This document shows, in pieces, positions 57,415 to 64,000 of a stretch of DNA of 64,000 nucleotides. The translations under genes were made by a program, and so were the position numbers. The notes below the pieces were generated by a model. The model was given only the letters and a program-made list of their open reading frames with translations, had not been told where the DNA came from and ran no database searches. Positions within the stretch are counted from its first letter, which is position 1, and each line of letters starts with the position of its first letter. The DNA lies in assembly GCA_963783785.1 (NCBI GenBank), contig CAWAOQ010000006.1, forward strand, positions 434,001 to 498,000, read 5' to 3'. This stretch comes from CADEEN01 sp963783785. GTDB lineage: Bacteria; Pseudomonadota; Gammaproteobacteria; Burkholderiales; Burkholderiaceae_C.

Positions 57415-58729
57415 GTGACATCGACCTCGCCGCCAATACAACGCCAAGGGACCCGACCGGAGGCGAAGTACGGCCTGCCGCAGAAGGTCGACGTTCTGCC
57501 GGAACTGCGTCATCTCCAACCAGCGGCCGAACTCGGCCGTCGAGTACGAGCACACGCAAGGACGAGCAAGAAGGAGACGATCGACTTCGACGACGAGGGC
57601 GTCTGCGATGCCTGCCGGTTCGCCGAGCAGAAGCACAGCACGATCGACTGGGACGGAGCGCGAGCGCAAGCTGCGCGAGCTGTGCGACCGCTTCCGCAGC
57701 AACGACGGCGCCTACGACTGCCTCGTCCCCGGCTCCGGCGGCAAGGACAGCTTCTACGCGGCGCACATGCTCAAGTACAAGTACGGCATGCACCCGCTGA
57801 CCGTGACCTGGGCGCCGCACATCTACACCGACTGGGGCTGGAAGAACTTCCAGGCCTGGATCCACGCCGGCTTCGACAACTACCTGTGCACGCCCAACGG
57901 CCGCGTGCACCGGCTGCTGACGCGCCTGGCGGTCGAGAACCTGTTCCACCCGTTCCAGCCGTTCATGCTCGGGCAGAAGGCGCTGGCGCCCAAGATGGCG
58001 CTGCTGTACAACATCCCGCTGGTGTTCTACGGCGAGAACGAGGCCGAGTACGGCAACCCGATCGCCGGACACCGACAGCGGCCAAGCGCGACTGGTCCTA
58101 CTTCACCGCGCAGGACAAGTCGAAGATCTTCCTGGGCGGCACGTCGGTCGCCGACCTGCAGGAGCGACTTCGGCGTCGACGCCGACGACCTGCAGCCCTA
58201 CCTGCCGGCCGATCCCGACGAGATCGAGCAGCAGAAGGTCGAGGTGCACTACCTCGGCTACTACCTGAAGTGGCATCCGCAGAGCTGCTACTACTACGCC
58301 GTCGAGCACGGCGGCTTCCAGGCCTCGCCCGAGCGCACGCCGGGCACCTACAGCAAGTACAACTCCATCGACGACCGGATCGACGATTTCCACTACTACA
58401 CGACCTACATCAAGTTCGGCATCGGCCGCGCCACCTACGACGCCGCGCAGGAGATCCGCTCCGGCGACATCACCCGCGAAGAGGGCGTGGCGCTGGTCAA
58501 GCGCTTCGACGGCGAGTTCCCCGAGCGCTTCGCCGAGGAGATCTTCCGCTACCTGAGCATCCCGGCGAAGGAGTTCCCGAGGCGTCGCACGATGTTCGAG
58601 CAGCCGATCATGGACCGCGACGTACTTCATGCGACTCTGGCCGACCGTTCCGCTCGCCGCACCTGTGGAAGTGGGAGGACGGCGCAGTGGAAGCTGCGTC
58701 ACACGGTCTGCGACGACGAGCGGACGTAA
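57415..58729 (+). CDS. N-acetyl sugar amidotransferase, WbpG/PseA type (several frame breaks)
   Basis: Converts an N-acetyl group of a sugar to an acetamidino group using ATP and ammonia. Start uncertain; a GTG at 57415 is in frame with KYGLPQKV. Then FCRNCVISNQRPNSAVEYEH, ETIDFDDEGVCDACRF (paired CxxC zinc motifs), the PP-loop CLVPGSGGKDSFYAAHMLKY, VTWAPHIYTDWGWKNFQAWI, FYGENEAEYGNPI, YYLKWHPQSCYYYAVEHGGF, GTYSKYNSIDDRIDDFHYYT, FGIGRATYDAAQEIRSGDIT. At 57569-57570 a Gln codon reads CA with A and G. Long intact stretches surround few breaks, so confidence is high. Paired with hisF2/hisH2 as in Pseudomonas O-antigen clusters. Confidence 0.9.
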
Positions 58730-58738
58730 CGCGTGCGC

Positions 58739-59508
58739 ATGCGAACGTCCGGCTCATCGCCCGGCTCGACATCAAGGGGCCCAACCTGATCAAGGGCATC
58801 CACCTCGAAGGGCTGCGCGTGATCGGCGATCCGCAGGAGTTCGCGCGCCGCTACTACGAGGCAGGGCGCCGACGAACTGATCTACATGGACATCGTCGCC
58901 AGCCTGTACGGCCGCAACAGCCTGACCGACATCGTCCGGCGCGCCGCCCAGGACGTGTTCATGCCCATGACGGTGGGCGGCGGCATCCGCTCGCGTGGAT
59001 GACGTCGCGCGACCTGCTGCGCTCCGGCGCCGACAAGGTGGCCATCAACACCGCCGCGGTCGCGACGGCCGGAGCTGATCACCGAGATCGCGCGGCGCTT
59101 CGGCTCGCAGTGCATGGTGCTGTCGATCGAGGCCAAGCGCATGGCGCCGGGCCAGTGGGAGGCCTACACCGACAACGGCCGCGAGCGCACCGGCCTGGAC
59201 GTGGTCGAGTGGGCGCAGGCGCGGCGTCGAGCTCGGCGCCGGCGAGATCCTGCTGACCTCGGTGGACCAGGAAGGCACGCGCAAGGGCTTCGACGTCGCG
59301 CTGGTGCGCGCCGTCACCGACGCGGTGCCGGTGCCGGTCATCGCCAGCGGCGGCATGGCGAGCGCCGACCACCTGCGTCGACGTCGTCGCCGAGGCCGGC
59401 GCCGACGCCGTGGCGATGGCCGACGTCCTCCACTACAGGCGCACGACCCTGCCGGAGCATGCGCGGCATGCGCGCCTGGCGCGGGCCTCCCCGTGAGGAA
59501 CGCCATGA
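58739..59508 (+). CDS. hisF2: HisF paralogue serving the sugar amidotransferase (several frame breaks)
   Basis: TIM-barrel cyclase-like protein. NVRLIARLDIKGPNLIKGIH, EGLRVIGDPQEFARRYYEAG, DELIYMDIVASLYGRNSLTD, MPMTVGGGIRS, LLRSGADKVAINTAAV, CMVLSIEAKRMAPGQWEAYT, GAGEILLTSVDQEGTRKGFD, VPVIASGGM. Of the two catalytic aspartates of true HisF, the first is kept (RLDIK) but the second is glutamate here (SIEAKR instead of IDAKR), and the DGR phosphate loop is GPN. So it probably delivers ammonia rather than making imidazole glycerol phosphate. Breaks at 58866-58867 (Gly GGG plus C), 58993-58994 (Ser TCG plus C) and others. Stop overlaps hisH2. Confidence 0.85.
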
Positions 59509-60172
59509 GCGCATGGTCACGGTCGTCGACTACGGCGTCGGCAACCTGCTCAGCGTGGCGCGGGCATTCGAAGCACTGCGGCGCCGAGGTCATGCGTCAG
59601 CTGCCGATCCGCGGGCATCGAGCGCCGCCGAGCGGCTGGTGCTGCCGGGCGTCGGCGCGTTCGCCGACGGCATGCGCGGGTCTGCGCGAGCGCGGGCCTG
59701 GTCGAGCCGATGCGCGCGCTATGCCGCGTCGGGCCGGCCGCTGCTCGGCATCTGCGTGGGCATGCAGATGCTCGCGAGCGCAGCGAGGAGTTCGGCGGGC
59801 ACGCAGGGCTCGGCCTGATCGCCGGGCCGGGTCGTGCGCGTCCCGGAAAAGGCGACGGTCGACGGCGCGGCCGCAGAAGATCCCGCACATCGGCTGGAGC
59901 CCGCTGCTGCCCGTGCGGCCGGCGCCCTGCTGGGACGGCACACCGCTCGCTGGCACCACCTCGCCCGGCACCTGCGTTTACCTCGTGCATTCCTTCCATG
60001 CTCCTTCCTGGAGGATCCACACCACCAACTGGCTGTGTGCGATCACGGTGGCCACACCATTACGGCGGCCATCGGGCACGGCGCCATCTGCGGCTGCCAG
60101 TTCCACCCCGAGAAGAGCGGTCCTGAAGGGCTGCGAATGCTGGCGGCCTTCATTCGAGGCGGCACGAGGTAG
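59505..60172 (+). CDS. hisH2: HisH paralogue, glutamine amidotransferase (several frame breaks)
   Basis: Class I glutaminase that feeds ammonia through the HisF paralogue. MVTVVDYGVGNLLSVARAFE, LVLPGVGAFADGMRGLRERG, the nucleophilic Cys in GRPLLGICVGMQMLA, KIPHIGWSPLLP, VYLVHSFHA, and His-Glu of the triad in CGCQFHPEKSGPEGLRML. The Cys-His-Glu triad is complete. Breaks include 59680-59681 (Gly GG with G and T). About 217 residues repaired. ATG at 59505 overlaps the hisF2 stop. Confidence 0.87.
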
Positions 60173-60183
60173 AGCGCCACGGT

Positions 60184-61478
60184 ATGGCGGCCCACGTCCT
60201 GCGATCAGGCGCGATCTATGCGACGGCAAACGTGCTGGCCGCCGGCGCCCCCTTCCTGCTGCTGCCGGTGCTCACGCGAGGGCACTGAGCCCCGAGGAGT
60301 ACGGCCAGGTTATCTCGTTCTTCATGCTCGTGGCGGTATGCGCCGCGGTGGCTGGGTTGAGCCTGCACGGCGCAGTGGGCGTGCGCTGGCTCGATCGCAA
60401 CCGGGGCGACCCGCGGCGCTACACGGCGGCGGCGATCGTGCTCGCCCTCGGTTCCAGCGTGCTTGCGGCCGCGCTATCGGCGCTGCTGGCGCCCCGGGCT
60501 CGGTACTCGACCTGTCGCCCGCCCTGTGCGCGCTCGCCGCGGTGGTGTCCGGCGCAATGGCTTTGCAGGGTATGAGGTTCGGGGTCTGGCAGAGCCTGGA
60601 GCGCCCTTGGCCGGCTGCGGCCCTGCAGGTCGCCTCGGCCTGCGCTGAACGTCGCGCTGTCGCTGTTGGCGGTGTTCGCACTGCACTGGGGCGGCGTCGG
60701 TCGCATCGTGGGTGCGACTGCCGCCGGCGTGCTGATCTCGGGGTTCTGCATCGCTTCCCTGCGCGCGCAAGGCTGCATCGCGCCGGCGCAGGCCGCGGAC
60801 GCGCGCGAACTCCTGCGCTTCGGCCTGCCGCTCGTGCCGCACGCGCTGGCCGGCGCGCTGCTCGCCAGCGCCGACCGCTTCGCCGTGTCCGCGCAGCTCG
60901 GCGCGGGGCCGCTGGGCGGGGACGGCGCGGCCACCCAGCTCGGCCTGGTGATCGACGTGCTCGCCGATGCGGCCACCAAGGCCTACACGCCGTCGATTTA
61001 CCGCATGCTCAGCCGCAATTCGTGCCGAGAGCGCCTGCGCGTGGTCGCGATCGCCTACCTGCAGCGTGCCAGCGTGGCTGGCGGTCGCCTTGCTACTGTG
61101 GGGACTCTGTCCCTTCTCGCGGGCGACATGCTCGTCGGCGGCGAGCACTACCGTCCGGCAATCGATCTGTCTCTTTCGGTTCCTCGTCGGCGGCGCGCTC
61201 ACCGGCGCCTATCTGAACATTGCCGGGCTCTTCTTCTTCACAGGCAAGACTGAGTGGATCAGCGCAGCGACGCTGACGGCATGCGCGGTCGCCGTCGTTC
61301 TTGCACCAGCTGCGGTCGCGCGCTGGGGGCTGAGCGGCGCCTGCGCGACGTACGTTTGCGCGCAAGCCAGTCTGGTGCGCGCGGCACTGGCTGCTTTCGC
61401 GCCGCGTCAACCCGATGCCCTGGGGTCGCCCCCTGCTCGCGCTGCGCATGCTCTACACGCCGCAGGAGCTTCGCGTGA
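60184..61478 (+). CDS. wzx: Wzx-type polysaccharide flippase (several frame breaks)
   Basis: Multi-pass inner-membrane transporter that flips lipid-linked repeat units. MAAHVLRSGAIYATANVLAA, FLLLPVLTRALSPEEYGQVI, FFMLVAVCAAVAGLSLHGAV, YTAAAIVLALGSSVLAAALS, LALFALHWGGVGRIVGATAA, LLRFGLPLVPHALAGALLAS, ADRFAVSAQLG, GLVIDVLADAATKAYTPSIY. Around twelve hydrophobic stretches over about 420 residues. Typical MATE-like polysaccharide biosynthesis protein. First break is an Arg CG with A and G near 60286. End position approximate. Confidence 0.82.
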
Positions 61479-61984
61479 TGTGGCGGATTCTCTCCGACCT
61501 GCTGCAACTGCGCTCCCGCATGGCGTGGTGGGCGCTCGTATATCGCGGGTATAGAAGTCGCTATGCGATCCGGCCAGGCTTCCGGTTCAACGGCGCCGGC
61601 GTGCAGCTCTATGGGGCGGGGCGCATCGACCTCGGCGATGACAGCTACGTCGGCGAGCTTTGCTCGCTGCAGGCGGCGGCGGGGGACGGCCATCACCATC
61701 GGGCGCCATTGCAGCATCTCGCACAACGTGCGCATCTACACGTCCACGGCTGTCGCAGACGCAGACTTTCGCAACGGCACCCCTCCGATGTTGTCGGCCT
61801 CGGGCACACATTGAGGATGGCGTGTGGATCGGCGCGAATGCCTATATCGGTCCGGGCGTCACGATTGGGGCGAATGCCGTGGTCGGTGCCAACGCCGTGG
61901 TGACACGCTCCATTCCCGCGTCGCAGATTGGGTGGGGCGCCCGCCCGCCTGATCCGCCACAAGCAGAAAGAGGAAGGCGGCTGA
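61478..61984 (+). CDS. Hexapeptide-repeat O-acyltransferase (frame breaks)
   Basis: Left-handed beta-helix acetyltransferase related to WbbJ/maltose O-acetyltransferase. About 168 residues: MWRILSDLLQLRSRMAWWAL, GFRFNGAGVQLYGAGRIDLG, YVGELCSLQAA, ITIGRHCSISHNVRIYTS with the catalytic His, then VWIGANAYIGPGVTIGANAV and ARLIRHKQKEEGG. Probably O-acetylates a sugar of the repeat unit. Its ATG overlaps the flippase end; the next gene starts directly after its stop. Confidence 0.75.
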
Positions 61985-63464
61985 ATGTGCGCAGAGGGCA
62001 TCCTCACACTGCGCGATCTCCTGCAGGTCGAGGACGACGCGAGCCTGCTGGAATTCCGCCGCAAGCACACTGGGCTGCCGCCGCGGCCGCAGGTCCGCAT
62101 CGCCTTCCTGCGCAATGCTCATGTCGGACCTGCTCTATGAGACTGAGCTGACCGGACGAACTACGTCGCGCCCTCCGGCCTGCCGGGCCATGGCGACCCT
62201 TGCCCGATCTTCGCTGCACAACGTGGGCATGCGACTGTCGGGGGGCGCTGCCGCGCCGACGTTCGGATCACGGGCGACGGCGTGGCAGACCAGTGGATCG
62301 ACGGCAGACGGTTCAACCGGCTGGTCGACCACTTCGCCCTCGCGGCGCCTTGCGACACCTTGCTGCTGCAGGACCATTTCGAATGGCGCTGGCCGTTTCC
62401 GCGTGCCCACGATGCTGTCGTGTTGCATGCGCCGCGCCAAGCCATGCACGCTGTGGCGGGCCGCGTCGGGCCTTCGCCCGAGGCACCATGCTGCTGCCCG
62501 CCAACTCGTCGACCTGATCGCCGAGCGAGCGCATCGGCTGCTTGGCTGGCAGTTGGGCGCGCACCGGTCGCGCCGGCTGGAGCAGATGCTGGCGCGCAAG
62601 TGCGCCTCATTGCCGCTGCAGTATGACGGCTGGCACCGCGCATTGCGGCATGCGCGCCCGCGCATCCTGATGGTCGGCGCAGGCTGCTACGGCCCGGCCG
62701 CTGCGATGATCGCTGCTGCCAAGGATGCCGGCATCGTGACCGCCGAGTACCAGCACGGTGCCGTGTCTGGCGGCCACGATGCCTACAACTTTGCCCCCGC
62801 CGTGTGCAGCGACCCGGCTTACCTTCGCACCTTGCCGGATTTCTTCCTCGGCTACGGCAGCTGGTGGATGGAGCAGTTCACTGCGCCGATGCACAAGGTC
62901 GTCATCGGGAACCCCACACCGGGGAGAGCCGGCTCGCCGCACAGTGCGCGCAAGCAGTGGTTCAAAAGGACACCGTGCTCGTGCTGAGCGACGGCATCGA
63001 TTTCCCGCTGTACTTGGCGCTAGCGCAGGGCATCGCGCCGGCGGCGCGTAGCCTGGGGTGGCGCGTGGTCCTGAGGCCGCATCCGCTCGAGCGTACGGCT
63101 GTCGCCGCGCAGTACGGCGAACGAGTCGGCGACGTTGCCATTGATCGCGCAGGCGAACTGTACGCTTCCCTGGCCGCGGCGCACGCGGTGGTGAGCGAGG
63201 TGTCCACCGGGCTGTTCGAGGCGGTGGGCGTCGCCCTCGACGAGGTCTTTCTCTGGGACACCGCCAAGTCCCGGTTGCGGCGACCGACGACATCCCTTTC
63301 GCAGCTTCGCGAACGCTGAGGCGCTGTCCGAGCTTCTCTCTCAGCCGGGCACGGGACGCCTCAATGCGGTGGCGGCGGAGTCAGTTTGGGCCTCGGGATG
63401 GCGTACCCGCTACGGCGAGTTTCTCGCGTCGCACGGCGTGTGCGTACAGGGATCTTACGCATGA
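61985..63464 (+). CDS. Putative surface-glycan glycosyltransferase (GT-B-like; several frame breaks)
   Basis: About 490 residues, starting MCAEGILTLRDLLQVEDDAS. No clear named family. N-terminal part: QVRIAFLRN, YETELTG. Central part: RPRILMVGAGCYGPAAAMIA, KDAGIVTAEYQHGAVSGGHD, PDFFLGYGSWWMEQF, VIGNPH. C-terminal part: VLVLSDGIDFPLYLALAQGI, GWRVVLRPHPLERTAV, AHAVVSEVSTGLFEAVG, EVFLWDTAKSRF. The EYQHG...W/G and RPHPLE, VSE.STGLFEA elements resemble GT-B enzymes of the capsule/teichoic/sialyl-transferase type. Being next to the nonulosonate genes, it is a candidate transferase for the activated legionaminic derivative. Breaks throughout. Confidence 0.55.
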
Positions 63465-64000
63465 AGGTGCGGCTGCGTTCGGTCGAGGTCATGCTCGCGA
63501 TGGTGCTGTTCGCCGTGATCGCGGCGGCCTTCCTCGATTTCATCGGCCAGTATGCTCTGCGCGAACTGCACCCTTTGCAGTTCTTCGCCGACTCCAACAC
63601 CTACCACCGCATCTACGAAGGCGATTCGGAAATCTTCGACGGCAGCCTCGTGGGCGTCGCGAGCAACTACCTGGGCCCGTTGACCGTGCTCGAGCTCCTT
63701 GGCGGCAACATCTATCTCGTAATGCTGCTCAACGTGGCAATGTTCAGCGCCTCGGTCATCAGCATAGCGCGCTTGTTGCGGGTCGATCCGCTCATGGTCA
63801 CAGCCCTGCTGGCCCTGCAGTCTCGCTGACGGTGTCGAGCCTGTTGTCCGTCAACAAGGAAATCTTCGCCCTGCCCTTCATAGCGCTGGCACTCACGGGC
63901 GATGTCCGCCGTTCCGCACTCGCGGTCATCGCCGCCCTGCTGGTGTCGGCCCTGGTGCGGTGGCAGCTCACTGGCTTCTATCTCGTGATGCTGCTGCTGT
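63461..64000 (+). CDS. Multi-pass membrane protein, possible Wzy polymerase (partial, one frame break)
   Basis: ATG at 63461 overlaps the preceding stop. MKVRLRSVEVMLAMVLFAVI starts a membrane helix; a soluble loop QFFADSNTYHRIYEGDSEIF DG-type segment, then NYLGPLTVLELLGGNIYLVM, LNVAMFSASVISIARLLRVD and, after a lost base near 63828, LTVSSLLSVNKEIFALPFIA and LALTGDVRRSALAVIAALLV. The pattern SVNKEIF with multiple helices is seen in EpsG/Wzy-like O-unit polymerases. Cut by the window end. The position after wzx fits Wzy, but similarity is weak. Confidence 0.5.

Noticed and set aside
50519..63464. Programmed ribosomal frameshifting as an explanation for the broken genes
   Set aside because: Dozens of sites, no slippery heptamers, and both shift directions. 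The doublets are synonymous third-position pairs, which fits allele mixing, not recoding.
50519..63464. Decay of the legionaminate cluster into pseudogenes
   Set aside because: Catalytic motifs are intact on both sides of every break, there are almost no in-frame stop substitutions, and indels respect codon phase.

Overview
The window is high-GC chromosomal DNA from a betaproteobacterium, most likely Burkholderiales of the Rubrivivax/Leptothrix/Ideonella/Methylibium type. This rests on gene order: yceD-rpmF-plsX-fabHDG-acpP-fabF next to rpoE-rseA-rseB-mucD-lepA-lepB-DUF4845-rnc-era-recO-pdxJ-acpS-nagZ, and rluC divergent from rne. It also rests on uniform GC-ending codon use. I see no tRNA, rRNA, CRISPR array, insertion sequence or phage gene.

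Layout. 1-5.1 kb: urea uptake (urtA, cut by the window edge) divergent from a urease operon ureABCEFG. 5.1-7.5 kb: an ExeA/GspB-type pair. 7.5-14.5 kb, minus strand: glycogen synthesis (glgA, glgC), psd, sppA, a Rieske protein, gph, rluC. 15-17.9 kb: rne behind a long leader. 17.9-37.7 kb, minus strand: a long housekeeping block covering type II fatty acid synthesis, the sigma-E envelope stress operon, lepA/lepB, RNA processing (rnc, era), recO, pdxJ, acpS and nagZ. A terminator and a DnaA-box palindrome separate mucD from lepA. 37.8-41 kb: maf, an RsmI-like methylase, vanZ-like, rhlE-like helicase.

41-64 kb is a surface polysaccharide locus: lipid-linked sugar transferase (WecA/MraY type), Wza-like exporter, Wzz-like protein, dTDP-rhamnose genes (rfbB, rfbD, rfbC and a gutted rfbA), manC, an EPS-type MarR regulator, a fused wbpB/wbpE remnant, then a legionaminic acid cluster (LegB, LegC, NeuC/LegG, NeuB/LegI, NeuD-type acetyltransferase, PtmE-like CBS nucleotidyltransferase, NeuA/LegF). 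That is followed by a WbpG/PseA-type amidotransferase with its own HisF and HisH paralogues, a Wzx flippase, an O-acyltransferase, a putative glycosyltransferase and a Wzy-like membrane protein. Read together, this should make and export a glycan carrying an amidated (acetamidino) legionaminic-type nonulosonic acid plus rhamnose- or mannose-derived sugars.

A second theme is technical. Reading frames break about 16 times before 50 kb and dozens of times from 50.5 to 63.9 kb. Wherever I resolved the break base by base, it is almost always one extra base (sometimes one missing base) at a codon third position, and the two adjacent bases are usually alternative synonymous third bases. This looks like two strain alleles written side by side in a consensus, not gene decay. 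I therefore annotate broken genes as whole genes, with approximate internal frames.
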